Shown: one piece after another, positions 43,167-52,298 of the stretch
How the letters are laid out: each line of letters starts with the position of its first letter
Position numbering within the stretch: position 1 is the stretch's first letter
Assembly (NCBI RefSeq): GCF_025758695.1
Contig: NZ_JANJQP010000003.1
Span: 62,001 to 126,000 of the forward strand
Direction: 5' to 3'
Source: Oenococcus kitaharae
GTDB taxonomy: Bacteria > Bacillota > Bacilli > Lactobacillales > Lactobacillaceae
DNA: 64,000 nucleotides
Notes under the pieces: model-generated
Seen by the model: only the letters and a program-made list of their open reading frames with translations
Databases searched by the model: none
Told to the model about the DNA's origin: nothing
Program-made: the position numbers and the translations under genes

Positions 43167-46100
43167 TATTCATAAAATACTGGTCATCGGTTCCGGACCG
43201 ATTGTGATTGGCCAAGCGGCTGAATTTGATTATTCGGGCACGCAAGCCAGTCTGTCTTTGCGTGAAGAAGGTTATTCCGTGGTACTGGTCAATTCAAATC
43301 CGGCCACGATTATGACTGATGCTGAAACGGCGGACAAGGTTTATATTGAGCCCCTGACACTGGAATTTGTCGAAAACGTCTTGAGAAAGGAACGACCGGA
43401 TGCCATTTTAGCGACACTTGGCGGTCAGACTGGCTTGAATCTGGCTAAAGATTTATCCGAAGATGGTATCTTAGACGAATTGCATATCGAATTGCTGGGC
43501 ACGAAATTGTCAGCGATTGAGCAGGCTGAAGACCGAGAAAAGTTCAAGGAACTCATGGAAGAACTGCATGAGCCGATTCCAAAATCACAGACAGCGACGA
43601 CATTGACTGAAGCTTTGAATTTTGCTGAACGCCAGGGTTATCCGGTCATTGTCCGCCCGGCTTATACCTTGGGTGGTACTGGCGGCGGCATCGCTAACAA
43701 TGAAATGGAACTTCGCCAGATTGCTGAAAATGGGCTGGAATTATCGCCAGTGACACAGATCCTCGTTGAAGAATCGATCGCAGGCTATAAAGAAATCGAA
43801 TTCGAAGTGATGCGCGATGCTAATGATAATGCCTTGGCCGTGGCTTCCATGGAAAACCTGGATCCCGTCGGCATTCATACAGGTGACTCGATTGTCCTAG
43901 CGCCAGTGCAGACTTTGTCGGACAAAGAATATCAAATGCTGCGTGATGCGTCATTGAAAATTATTAGAGCCTTGAAGATTCAGGGTGGTGCCAACGTCCA
44001 GCTGGCTTTGAACCCGAATAGTTTTGCATACGATGTGATCGAAGTGAACCCGCGTGTTTCTAGGTCATCAGCTCTGGCCTCTAAAGCCACGGGTGATCCG
44101 ATCGCAAAAATGGCTGCCAAGATTGCAGTTGGCCTGACCTTAGATGAAATTATCAATCCTGTCACCGGTAGCAGCAAAGCGGCTTTTGAGCCGGCCTTGG
44201 ATTATGTCGTGGTGAAAATTCCGCGCTGGCCTTTTGACAAATTCACGACCGCTGATCGCCGTTTGGGTACACAGATGAAAGCCACTGGTGAAGTCATGGC
44301 TATCGGCCGCAATATTGAAATGGCTTTGATGAAGGCTGTTCGTTCTTTGGAGATCGGTGCTTTAGCTTTAGATGACGTGCGTTTTCCAGAATGGCCGACG
44401 GAAAAACTATTGGATGCTCTCTGGCCGGCACGCGATGATCGCCTATTCATGATTGCCGACTTATTGCGCCGCGGTGTGAGTGCCGAAGCAATTCATGAAA
44501 AAAGCGGTATTGATTATTTCTTCTTGGACAAAATTGCGCATCTAGTCGAGATCGAAGAAGCTTTAAAACAGCATCCTTTCGACCAGGATTATTTGAAAAT
44601 GGCTAAGGAAAACGGTTTTCCGGACGCCGCCATCGCGCGTTACTGGCACAGCGACGAACAAAAAATCCGTACTTTGCGAGAACAGCAGCATTTATTGCCT
44701 ACTTATAAAATGGTCGATACCGCAGCCGGCGAGTTCGTTTCTAAAACGCCTTACTATTATTCGACCTATGAACGCGAAAACGAATCCAAATCTATCGGGC
44801 CTAAAAGCGTACTTGTCTTGGGTTCCGGGCCGATTCGTATCGGACAAGGCGTGGAATTTGATTACGCGACGGTTCATTCTGTCAAAGCGATTCAAAAAGC
44901 CGGCTACAAAGCAATTGTCATCAACTCAAATCCTGAGACCGTGTCGACTGATTTTTCCATCTCCGACAAGTTGTATTTTGAACCGATCACATTAGAAGAT
45001 GTCTTGAATATTGTGGATCTGGAAAAACCGCTCGGTGTGATTGTCCAATTCGGCGGCCAGACCGCGATTAATTTAGCAGCACCTTTGCAGGCAGCTGGCG
45101 TTAGGATTTTAGGGACAGCTGTTTCCGATATTAATCGTGCTGAAGACCGTGAGGATTTTGGCGAGGTTATTCAACAATTACAGTTGCCTCAGCCGGTTGG
45201 GAAAACGGCCAGTTCAGTTGCGGAAGCCTTGACTGCTGCTAAACAAGTTGGTTATCCGATTTTGATCAGGCCTTCTTATGTTCTAGGCGGACGTGCGATG
45301 GAAATCGTTGCTAACGCCGATGAACTGGCTAAATATATGCATCGTGCCGTGAAAGTTTCCCACGACCATCCGGTGTTGATTGATTCCTATCTGACTGGTA
45401 AAGAAGCTGAAGTCGATGTGATTAGTGACGGCCAGACCGTTGTAATTCCGGGGATTATGGAACACATTGAGCGGGCTGGTGTTCATTCTGGTGATTCCAT
45501 GTCTGTTTATCCGCCGCAATATCTCAGCCAAAATGTCCAAGACCAAATCGTCAAAGCCTCGATTGAAATAGCTAAGTCTCTAAAAACAGTCGGATTGATG
45601 AACGTCCAATTTGTGATTCATGATGAAAAAGCCTATATTATCGAAGCCAATCCGCGCGCGTCACGTACGGTGCCTTTTATCTCCAAAGTGACTCAGATCC
45701 CGCTGGCACAGTTAGCCACGAGTGTGATTTTGGGTGCTTCGTTGAAAAAATTAGGTTTCCATGAAGGCCTGGCAGAAAAAAGTCATCTTGTCCATGTCAA
45801 AGCACCGATTTTCTCATTTTCCAAACTGCCAAAAGTCGACTCGTCACTGGGACCGGAAATGAAGTCGACTGGTGAAGTGATGGGAACTGACCGTACGTTG
45901 TCAAAAGCCCTCTATAAAGCCTTCGTTGCTTCGGGATTTCATCTGCCTAGTCATGGTAATGTGCTCTTCACGATTGCCGACCGCGACAAAAAAGAGGCTT
46001 TGTCCTTGGCGGAACGCTTTAGTCGTCTTGGCTATATGCTGTGGGCAACAGCTGGCACGGCTGCTTATCTGAGAAGCCATCAGCTGCGTGTCAAAGAATT

Positions 46101-46347
46101 GGGTAAAATTTCCGATCAAGCCGATAATCCGGTGGCAGCTATGCGCAGCGGCCAATTGCAGTTAGTCGTCAATACTTTGGAGACAGATGAATTGCTGGAA
46201 CCGGATGGCCGTCAAATTCGCTCGGCCGCGATTGAAAACGCCGTCCCTTTGTTCACGTCGCTGGATACGGTCGCAGCCTTCTTGCAGGTTTTGGAAAGCC
46301 GCTCCTTTGAAGTGGACGCGATCGAAGAAAGGCAGCTGCAGCTATGA
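43150..46347 (+). CDS. carB: Carbamoyl-phosphate synthase large subunit
   Basis: The 1065-residue protein is full length: two homologous ATP-grasp halves (each opening with [20 protein letters not shown] or [20 protein letters not shown]) and a C-terminal MGS-like allosteric domain (from about residue 930). It makes carbamoyl phosphate from bicarbonate, ammonia and two ATP. GGAGGAAAA precedes the ATG. The last four bases overlap pyrF. Confidence 0.96.
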   Translation: MPKRSDIHKILVIGSGPIVIGQAAEFDYSGTQASLSLREEGYSVVLVNSNPATIMTDAETADKVYIEPLTLEFVENVLRKERPDAILATLGGQTGLNLAKDLSEDGILDELHIELLGTKLSAIEQAEDREKFKELMEELHEPIPKSQTATTLTEALNFAERQGYPVIVRPAYTLGGTGGGIANNEMELRQIAENGLELSPVTQILVEESIAGYKEIEFEVMRDANDNALAVASMENLDPVGIHTGDSIVLAPVQTLSDKEYQMLRDASLKIIRALKIQGGANVQLALNPNSFAYDVIEVNPRVSRSSALASKATGDPIAKMAAKIAVGLTLDEIINPVTGSSKAAFEPALDYVVVKIPRWPFDKFTTADRRLGTQMKATGEVMAIGRNIEMALMKAVRSLEIGALALDDVRFPEWPTEKLLDALWPARDDRLFMIADLLRRGVSAEAIHEKSGIDYFFLDKIAHLVEIEEALKQHPFDQDYLKMAKENGFPDAAIARYWHSDEQKIRTLREQQHLLPTYKMVDTAAGEFVSKTPYYYSTYERENESKSIGPKSVLVLGSGPIRIGQGVEFDYATVHSVKAIQKAGYKAIVINSNPETVSTDFSISDKLYFEPITLEDVLNIVDLEKPLGVIVQFGGQTAINLAAPLQAAGVRILGTAVSDINRAEDREDFGEVIQQLQLPQPVGKTASSVAEALTAAKQVGYPILIRPSYVLGGRAMEIVANADELAKYMHRAVKVSHDHPVLIDSYLTGKEAEVDVISDGQTVVIPGIMEHIERAGVHSGDSMSVYPPQYLSQNVQDQIVKASIEIAKSLKTVGLMNVQFVIHDEKAYIIEANPRASRTVPFISKVTQIPLAQLATSVILGASLKKLGFHEGLAEKSHLVHVKAPIFSFSKLPKVDSSLGPEMKSTGEVMGTDRTLSKALYKAFVASGFHLPSHGNVLFTIADRDKKEALSLAERFSRLGYMLWATAGTAAYLRSHQLRVKELGKISDQADNPVAAMRSGQLQLVVNTLETDELLEPDGRQIRSAAIENAVPLFTSLDTVAAFLQVLESRSFEVDAIEERQLQL

Positions 46348-47042
46348 CAGGCACGACTGATAAATTATTTATCGCTTTGGATTTCACGGATGGCAGCCAG
46401 GCTTTGGCTTTTTTGAAACCTTTCGAAGATCAGGATATCCGGCCGGCTGTCAAAGTGGGTATGGCCTTGTTTTACGCGACTGGTGCCGATTTTATTCACG
46501 AACTGAGACAAGCTGGCTATCCTGTTTTCCTGGATTTAAAACTTTTCGATATCCCGAATACGGTCGCAGCCAGCATGGCCTCAATTAACAAGATGAATGT
46601 CCAATATCTGACCTTGCATGCTTTGGGCGGTGAAAAAATGCTGGCAGCTGCGGTCCAAGAAAAAGCTGATGGCTTAAAACTGCTGGCGGTGACGCAGTTG
46701 ACTTCCTTCTCGGAAACACAGATGCAGCAGACGCAAATGACGGCAGCCTCTGTCGAACAATCAGTCCAGCATCTGGCTAGGATTGCTGAAAGGGCAGGGA
46801 TGTCCGGCACGATTTCATCGCCATTGGAAGCAGATCTGATCCGACAAGCCACTAAGCCGGGATTTTTGAAAGTCACGCCAGGAATTCGTTTGCCTGATAG
46901 CGGAACAGACGATCAAAGCCGGATTGCCACCCCGGCCAAAGCAAAACAGCTTGGTGCCGATGCCTTGGTAGTCGGGCGTCCAATTATCCAGGCTGCAGGC
47001 CCTGTATCTGTTTATAAAAAAATAATGGAGGATTTTACATGA
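46344..47042 (+). CDS. pyrF: Orotidine 5'-phosphate decarboxylase
   Basis: The 232-residue barrel has the catalytic cluster [13 protein letters not shown] (about residues 57-69) with Asp-x-Lys-x-x-Asp, and the phosphate-binding VTPGIRLP and VVGRPI motifs. It converts OMP to UMP. It overlaps carB and pyrE by 4 bases each (ATGA and CATGA type), so translation is coupled along the operon. Confidence 0.95.
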   Translation: MTGTTDKLFIALDFTDGSQALAFLKPFEDQDIRPAVKVGMALFYATGADFIHELRQAGYPVFLDLKLFDIPNTVAASMASINKMNVQYLTLHALGGEKMLAAAVQEKADGLKLLAVTQLTSFSETQMQQTQMTAASVEQSVQHLARIAERAGMSGTISSPLEADLIRQATKPGFLKVTPGIRLPDSGTDDQSRIATPAKAKQLGADALVVGRPIIQAAGPVSVYKKIMEDFT

Positions 47043-47674
47043 CGCACAACTATTCAAAAGAGGTCGCTGAAGATTTATTGACTATCCAGGCTGTTAAATT
47101 TGTGCCCGAAGATCCTTTCACTTGGGCTTCCGGCATTGTCAGCCCGATTTATACGGATAATCGGCTGACGATCGCGTTTCCAAAAGTACGCGACTTAATC
47201 GCAGCTGGTCTAGCTGAATTGGCCGCTGAGCGCTTTCCCAAAGCTGATATTATCGGCGGCGTGGCAACGGCTGGTATCCCGCATGCGGCTTTGGTTGCTG
47301 ACCGTTTAGCCAAACCGATGATTTACGTCCGCGCCAAGCCTAAAGATCACGGCCGCGGCAAACAGATTGAAGGCGCCGATGTCGCCAACAAAAGTGTCTT
47401 ATTAATCGATGATTTATTCTCGACTGGCGGATCAGTGCTGGGAGCGGGAACGGCTGTTCAAGCTGCTGGGGGCCGCGTTGTCGGCCTGCTGGCGATTTTC
47501 TCCTATGAATTAAAAGCACTTTCGGAGAATTTTGCGGCGGCCGGGCTGGATTATGCTGCTCTGACCAATTACACGCAATTAGCCCAGGCAGCTGTGGCGC
47601 GTGGTGATCTTGACGCATCGCAAATTGAGACTTTAAAAGATTGGCATCAAGATCCAAAACACTGGCGGAAATAG
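47039..47674 (+). CDS. pyrE: Orotate phosphoribosyltransferase
   Basis: The 211-residue enzyme has the PRPP-binding motif VLLIDDLFSTGGSV (about residue 120) and the flexible loop RAKPKDHGRGKQIEG that closes over the active site. It makes OMP from orotate and PRPP. GGAGGATTTTAC precedes the ATG inside the end of pyrF. Confidence 0.95.
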   Translation: MTHNYSKEVAEDLLTIQAVKFVPEDPFTWASGIVSPIYTDNRLTIAFPKVRDLIAAGLAELAAERFPKADIIGGVATAGIPHAALVADRLAKPMIYVRAKPKDHGRGKQIEGADVANKSVLLIDDLFSTGGSVLGAGTAVQAAGGRVVGLLAIFSYELKALSENFAAAGLDYAALTNYTQLAQAAVARGDLDASQIETLKDWHQDPKHWRK

Positions 47675-47686
47675 GAGAGAAAACAC

Positions 47687-48634
47687 ATGAATTATTCAAC
47701 AACAATTGCAAACGAACATTTTGATCATTTACTGTTAAACGCCGGTGGCATTTTTTGTGAGACAGTCGACCAGCTGGAAAAAATTCAGCATGCTCCAGGT
47801 GCGGGTGCTGTTATGACCAAGTCAGCTACGGCTGAAAAACGGGCCGGGAACCCCAACCCACGCTACTTTACATATCCTGATCATCACAACACGATTAATG
47901 CTATGGGCCTTCCCAATTTAGGAATTGATTATTATTTGGACTACGTGCTGCATCACCAGCTGACACTGCCGACGATTCTTTCAGTCGTCGGCCTTTCTGA
48001 AGAGGAAATTCTGGCTAATTTAAAAAAGATTCAAGCTAGCGGCTACGACGGTCTGATTGAATTAAATCTTTCCTGCCCGAACGTGCCAGGTAAGCCGCAG
48101 ATTGCCTATGATTTTGACACGACTGATCATCTGCTGGATCGTATTTACAGCTTTTTTACGGGGCATTTAGGTGTGAAACTGCCGCCATATTTTGACATGG
48201 CGCATTTTGATCGGATCGCAAAAATCCTGAATCAATATCCATTAGCATATGTCAATGCTGTTAACTCAGTCGGAAATGGTCTCGTGATTGACCCTGAGAC
48301 TGATCGTGTTGTTCTCATGGCAAAAGGCGGATTCGGCGGACTGGGTGGTGCTCAGATTAAGGCGACGGCCCTAGCAAATGTCCGCGCACTTCGTCTGCGT
48401 TTGAAGCCGGAAATTAAGATCATCGGGACTGGCGGTGTGACGACCGGGCGCGATGTTTATGACCATCTTTTGTGCGGTGCTGATCTGGTCTCGGTCGGAT
48501 CACAATTGGCCATCGAAGGGCCAAGTATTTTTCAGCGTTTGGAAGACGAATTAGAAGCTATTTTTGCTGAAAAGCATATCGAGAGTTTAGACCAAGTCCG
48601 CGGCAAATTGAAGCGTTTGGACGAAGCAGAATAA
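47687..48634 (+). CDS. pyrD: Dihydroorotate dehydrogenase class 1A (fumarate-dependent)
   Basis: The 315-residue flavoprotein shows class 1A features: TKSATAEKRAGNPNPRYF (FMN and dimer region), NAMGLPNLG, and catalytic Cys in ELNLSCPNVPGKPQIAYDF. No pyrK electron-transfer subunit lies beside it, consistent with class 1A enzymes that use fumarate and work as cytoplasmic homodimers. AGGAGAG precedes the ATG. It comes last among the biosynthetic genes. Confidence 0.93.
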   Translation: MNYSTTIANEHFDHLLLNAGGIFCETVDQLEKIQHAPGAGAVMTKSATAEKRAGNPNPRYFTYPDHHNTINAMGLPNLGIDYYLDYVLHHQLTLPTILSVVGLSEEEILANLKKIQASGYDGLIELNLSCPNVPGKPQIAYDFDTTDHLLDRIYSFFTGHLGVKLPPYFDMAHFDRIAKILNQYPLAYVNAVNSVGNGLVIDPETDRVVLMAKGGFGGLGGAQIKATALANVRALRLRLKPEIKIIGTGGVTTGRDVYDHLLCGADLVSVGSQLAIEGPSIFQRLEDELEAIFAEKHIESLDQVRGKLKRLDEAE

Positions 48635-48654
48635 TAAAAGGGGATAGCAGAGTG

Positions 48655-49914
48655 ATGGAAAAGACAGTTACTTCTAGTGCAAGTGGAAACGTGATTCAAC
48701 CTGAGAAAGTCGGTGCTTATCAAAGACAGACTTTATGGTCATCCGTGATTGGCTATGCCATGGACGGCCTGGATATGATGCTGTTAGCATTTGTCCTGCC
48801 ATTAATTATTGGCGATTTTCATTTAACGACCGCTGCAGCTGGCGGCATTTCAACCATTACGATGTTCGGTGTCGTGATTGGCGGCATTACATTTGGCATA
48901 TTGGCAGATCGTTGCGGCCGCGTGAAAGTTTTTACCTGGACCATTTTAATTTTTTCGCTTTTCACCGGCCTATCAGCGCTGGCACCTTCTGATCAGATTT
49001 TTGTCGGTATGCGTTTTCTGGCCGGACTGGGTCTGGGAGGTGAATTTGGTATCGGTATGACATTGGTTTCAGAAAGCTGGCCAACGAAATTACGCACGAA
49101 AGCTACTTCTTGGGTCGCCCTGGGTTACCAAGGCGGCACATTGTTAGCTACCTTGCTAGCAAGTTATGTGTCTGGCCATTTTGGCTGGCGCGGTGTTTTT
49201 GCGATTGGTATTCTGCCGGCATTGCTGGCTTGGTGGACCCGCCGGAATCTGGAAGAACCTGCTATGTGGGTAGAAAACAGGCGTATGACTCACAAGGGCT
49301 TTCCAATGAAAGCTCTGTTTGCCAACAGAAGGGTTACTTTGACAACGATTGGCTTAATCATTTTAACTTCGGTGCAGAACTTGGGCTATTTTGGCATCAT
49401 GAACTGGATGCCAACCATGTTGGCAACTCAACGCCATGCAACGATTAGTGGGACGATTTTTTGGACCTTGTCGACTTTGAGCGGCATGGTTATCGGTATT
49501 ATCGTCTTTGCTTGGGCAGCTGATAAATTCGGACGCAAACCGGCTTTTATCACTTTCCAGATTTCTGCGGCGATTATTGTTTGGATTTATTTCCAAATCA
49601 GCAGCCCGCTATTGCTTGTAGCATTAGGATCGGTTTTAGGATTTTTCGTGAATGGCATGATGGGCGGCTATGGTGCCTTGCTGTCCGAACATTATCCGAC
49701 AGCCGTACGCTCGACTGCGGAAAACTTGATCTTTAACCTGGGCCGTTTTATCGGCGGCTTTAGCCCGCTCTTCATTGGCCTGCTAGCTTTGCACGGTTCT
49801 CTATCGGCTGCTTTAGGTATGATTTCCGGTATTTATATCTTAGCTGCGTTAGCGATGCTCCTTTTAATTCCCGAAACTAAGGGTGAAGACTTAGAAGCAA
49901 TAGAAGCAGAATAG
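48655..49914 (+). CDS. MFS transporter (aromatic acid:H+ symporter-like)
   Basis: A 419-residue carrier with 12 membrane segments. The MFS loop 2-3 motif reads GILADRCGRVK and an AGLGLGGEFGIGMTL segment is typical of the benzoate/sialate-type symporters (AAHS/SHS). It starts 20 bases after pyrD, with AGGGG upstream of GTG ATG, and belongs to the pyr operon by position. Import of orotate or another pyrimidine precursor is an inference from this context only. The C-terminal tail ETKGEDLEAIEAE has a degenerate counterpart at about 52000-52080. Confidence 0.85.
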   Translation: MEKTVTSSASGNVIQPEKVGAYQRQTLWSSVIGYAMDGLDMMLLAFVLPLIIGDFHLTTAAAGGISTITMFGVVIGGITFGILADRCGRVKVFTWTILIFSLFTGLSALAPSDQIFVGMRFLAGLGLGGEFGIGMTLVSESWPTKLRTKATSWVALGYQGGTLLATLLASYVSGHFGWRGVFAIGILPALLAWWTRRNLEEPAMWVENRRMTHKGFPMKALFANRRVTLTTIGLIILTSVQNLGYFGIMNWMPTMLATQRHATISGTIFWTLSTLSGMVIGIIVFAWAADKFGRKPAFITFQISAAIIVWIYFQISSPLLLVALGSVLGFFVNGMMGGYGALLSEHYPTAVRSTAENLIFNLGRFIGGFSPLFIGLLALHGSLSAALGMISGIYILAALAMLLLIPETKGEDLEAIEAE

Positions 49915-49931
49915 GCATAATTTAAAATAAC

Positions 49932-49965
49932 AAAAACACGCATGATACACGAAGGTGTGTTTTTT
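49932..49965 (+). terminator. Terminator of the pyr operon
   Basis: AAAAACAC pairs with GTGTTTTT about 15 bases after the MFS stop codon, ending in a T run. Confidence 0.65.
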
Positions 49966-50028
49966 GTCTGCGATTTCATGACATTTGTCACTATGAATGA
50001 ACTTTTCCTAAAAAGTACTCTTTATTTC

Positions 50029-50057
50029 TTGACGAAAAATAGTTTCTCTTATATAGT
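50029..50057 (+). promoter_or_regulatory. Promoter of the marR-CDF operon
   Basis: TTGACG (50029-50034) and TATAGT (50052-50057) are 17 bases apart. The -10 lies inside the left arm of the 15-bp inverted repeat. Confidence 0.8.
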
Positions 50058-50088
50058 TAACAAAAGTAATTAGTTTTGTTAACTATAT
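50051..50088. promoter_or_regulatory. Perfect 15-bp inverted repeat, probable MarR operator
   Basis: ATATAGTTAACAAAA and TTTTGTTAACTATAT are perfect inverted arms around GTAATTAG, covering the -10 and start site of the marR promoter. Autorepression by the MarR-type protein is the simplest reading. Confidence 0.8.
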
Positions 50089-50101
50089 AAAGGAATATCT
50101 C

Positions 50102-50521
50102 ATGGAAACAATTAGTCAAACTTTTTCCGAACTGTATGACAAAATCTTAATTCGTTATCAAAACAATAGTGAACGTAGTCGGCAAATACCTGACCTTTCA
50201 GCTAGCGATGAACAATACATTAATTTTTTGTACGAACTTGATCAACCGACTTTGACAAGTTTTGCGGAAAAGTCCCAGATATCCAAACCGGCCGCTACAA
50301 GAATCATTCAACGATTTTTAAAAAAAGGATATTTAACCAAACAACCGTCGCCTAAAGACAAAAGAGTTTCTTATCTGCATTTAAGCCAACGGCTGCTTGC
50401 TTACTGCCAAAATAGTTATCGTTTGTTCGACCGGGTATTTCTCCAGGCTATTTCCGTCTTGTCGCCAGCAGAACGGGCTCAGCTTGAATATTTAATGAAC
50501 AAGGTCAATGAGAAAATATGA
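50102..50521 (+). CDS. MarR-family transcriptional regulator
   Basis: A 139-residue winged-helix protein. The recognition helix region ISKPAATRIIQRFLKKGYL and the wing PSPKDKRVSYLHLS (MarR-type D-x-R) are clear, flanked by dimerisation helices. An SD-like AAAGGAA precedes the ATG. It overlaps the CDF-type gene by 4 bases and sits behind a perfect inverted repeat, so it should repress its own operon until an unknown ligand or metal is sensed. Confidence 0.87.
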   Translation: METISQTFSELYDKILIRYQNNSERSRQIPDLSASDEQYINFLYELDQPTLTSFAEKSQISKPAATRIIQRFLKKGYLTKQPSPKDKRVSYLHLSQRLLAYCQNSYRLFDRVFLQAISVLSPAERAQLEYLMNKVNEKI

Positions 50522-51423
50522 CCGCCAAAAAGATTGAACAAAAATCGCTGTTAGCCGGCATATTTGTGAATTTGCTTATGTCTTGTGCCGGCATCCTTGT
50601 CTATCGCACCACTCATATTGAAGCCTTGTTTGTTGATGCTTATTTTTCAGTGATCACTTTTTTCTCAGCGATTGTTTCTTTAGTGGTGTCAAGACTCAGC
50701 AGTCATCGCAGTAAGATGTTTCCTGGTGGTTTCTTTGTCTTGGAACCACTATATTCGTTATTTCAATCTGTGTTGACCGTGGTCTTATTGTCAATGTCTC
50801 TGATGGCGGTCGGCTTAAAAGCTTATGCCTATTTCGTTCATGGAGAAGGAAGTGTACTGGATGTTGCTCCGGTGGTGCCCTATGAAATGATTATGATTCT
50901 GCTATCTTGGAGTCTTTCCTATTATTATAAAAAGGAGAATCATAAAATTCACAATTTGAGCACAATGCTTTTCTCAGAAACACAAGGGACTTTTGTGGAT
51001 GGCACGATGTCTTTAGGAATCGGTGCTGCTGCTTTGACTTTATTTTTTATCCGACCAAATTCTTCATTGGGTTTTTTACGCTATACTGGTGACTTTTTCA
51101 TTACGTTATTACTCGTAATTTTAACCATTAAAATGCCTTTGCAGGTAATTAGGAGTGCTTTTGGCGAGATATCTGGCAAATTATTATTGAATCCAGAGAT
51201 ACATCGCTGGATTGACATCTGTTTGAAAAAGCACCCTTTAGAAGGCGTTAGGATTAAAAAATATCTCGTATATAAAGTGGGTATGTCTATTAAAATTTAT
51301 GTTTTTTTAGATGCTGGGAAAGTATTCATTGACAGCAGTCAATTGTCGCAAACCAGAACTGCTATTTTAAAAGAATTATCCAAGAGATTAGAATTTGTCC
51401 ATTTGGCTTTTTGCTTATGCTAA
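50518..51423 (+). CDS. Cation efflux (CDF) family membrane protein with degenerate metal site
   Basis: The 301-residue protein has the CDF fold: five or six membrane segments in the first 200 residues and a cytoplasmic alpha-beta domain after that. In helix 2 the sequence is FVDAYFSVITF, keeping the first Asp of the usual D-x-x-x-D but with Ser at the second. Helix 5 reads TFVDGTMSLG without the usual His. The transported ion may therefore differ from Zn or Fe. It is co-transcribed with the MarR-type regulator and the small protein that follows. Confidence 0.72.
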   Translation: MTAKKIEQKSLLAGIFVNLLMSCAGILVYRTTHIEALFVDAYFSVITFFSAIVSLVVSRLSSHRSKMFPGGFFVLEPLYSLFQSVLTVVLLSMSLMAVGLKAYAYFVHGEGSVLDVAPVVPYEMIMILLSWSLSYYYKKENHKIHNLSTMLFSETQGTFVDGTMSLGIGAAALTLFFIRPNSSLGFLRYTGDFFITLLLVILTIKMPLQVIRSAFGEISGKLLLNPEIHRWIDICLKKHPLEGVRIKKYLVYKVGMSIKIYVFLDAGKVFIDSSQLSQTRTAILKELSKRLEFVHLAFCLC

Positions 51424-51827
51424 AAAAACACGCATTTGATCTCATGATCCTAATTTTAATTGCCTGTATCGCAGCAGGATGCTTATCCATTTCTTTTTTT
51501 CAATCTGGTCTAGTTTCCGATCTGCAAAGAAGTACTTTTTGGTACTGCCGATCTTCGAAATATTCAACTATCGCAAAAGCACATTTTGACGATGACTTTG
51601 TCAATTTAACTTATCGCGAGCAGCACCGCGGTTTTTTTTATCGGGATTTTGATGCTATGCATTACTATATCAGTGATGTTTCAGGTGACAATTTGATTTA
51701 TTTCAAACGACTTTTTTCTAAAAAATTGTTAAAATTCAAAGTTTCAAAATTAGATTCTTCCTTCAAGCTTTTGCCAGAAAATCGTCTAGCTCGGAAAACT
51801 GAAGGTGTGATTGTACTATTCAAATAA
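51417..51827 (+). CDS. Small membrane-anchored protein of unknown function
   Basis: The 136-residue protein starts inside the end of the CDF gene. It has an N-terminal hydrophobic segment (about residues 10-27) with a weak lipobox-like IAAGC, followed by a basic extracytoplasmic domain of about 105 residues rich in aromatic residues. No known domain is recognised. As the third gene of the marR operon it may assist the CDF-type transporter or respond to the same stress. Confidence 0.6.
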   Translation: MLKKHAFDLMILILIACIAAGCLSISFFQSGLVSDLQRSTFWYCRSSKYSTIAKAHFDDDFVNLTYREQHRGFFYRDFDAMHYYISDVSGDNLIYFKRLFSKKLLKFKVSKLDSSFKLLPENRLARKTEGVIVLFK

Positions 51828-51931
51828 TCGCGTCTATTTGTTTTATATTTGGGGTATTTTTACTGTGACGCGTATTGGCTTAGTCACAATTTAGCTTGTG
51901 TCCACAAAGCTGTTAGACTATTGAAAAATAT

Positions 51932-52080
51932 AATGGAAAACTCTAATAAAGAAACAAGTTCTAGCGATTTTGATCTGCTTTTTGCCACCGATGCAGTCGC
52001 TTATCGGCGACTTTAGCTGTGTTCTTGTTGATGCCGGAGGAACTAAGGACGAAGACTTGGAAACGATTGAAACAAGGTGA
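51932..52080 (+). pseudogene. Chimeric remnant: N-terminus of a small membrane protein joined to the C-terminus of an MFS carrier
   Basis: From 51897 the sequence follows the region upstream and start of the small protein gene at 58088 (AAAGCTGTTAGACT, then ATGGAAAA-TCTAATAAAG), encoding MENSNKETSSSDFD. Homology then stops, and within about 60 bases the sequence becomes a degraded MFS tail: LAVFLLMPE followed, one frame over, by ETKDEDLETIETR and TGA, closely like the ending of the carrier at 48655. The two parts were presumably joined by a deletion. A terminator hairpin follows. Nothing here looks translatable into a useful protein. Confidence 0.75.
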
Positions 52081-52135
52081 TTTCAGTCTGAAGCTTTGAG
52101 GTCAAACGGCTCATAATCTCGCCTCAAGTCTCATG

Positions 52136-52164
52136 AACACTCATTATCTAACTGAGTGTTTTTG
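52136..52164 (+). terminator. Terminator-like hairpin after the chimeric remnant
   Basis: AACACTCA pairs with TGAGTGTT and is followed by a T run. It presumably terminated the lost MFS gene. Confidence 0.7.
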
Positions 52165-52190
52165 TTGATCTCATTTTGATAGAATAAATA

Positions 52191-52204
52191 TGTAAACGCA
52201 TACA
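52191..52204. promoter_or_regulatory. cre-like operator before the GH31 gene
   Basis: TGTAAACGCATACA matches the cre consensus at 13 of 14 positions, about 95 bases before the GH31 start codon. Catabolite control of this sugar hydrolase is plausible. Confidence 0.55.
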
Positions 52205-52298
52205 TGTATCAGTCTGAATACATAAGTAGTTGGATAGAAAAAAATGAATTGAAGTATATAAATGATTTGAAACAAAATGTAGATGAGGATGATGAGTA

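Noticed and set aside
46815-47057. Long antisense frames within the pyr operon genes
   Set aside because: They mirror strongly conserved pyrF, pyrE and carB coding sequence and have no independent signals.
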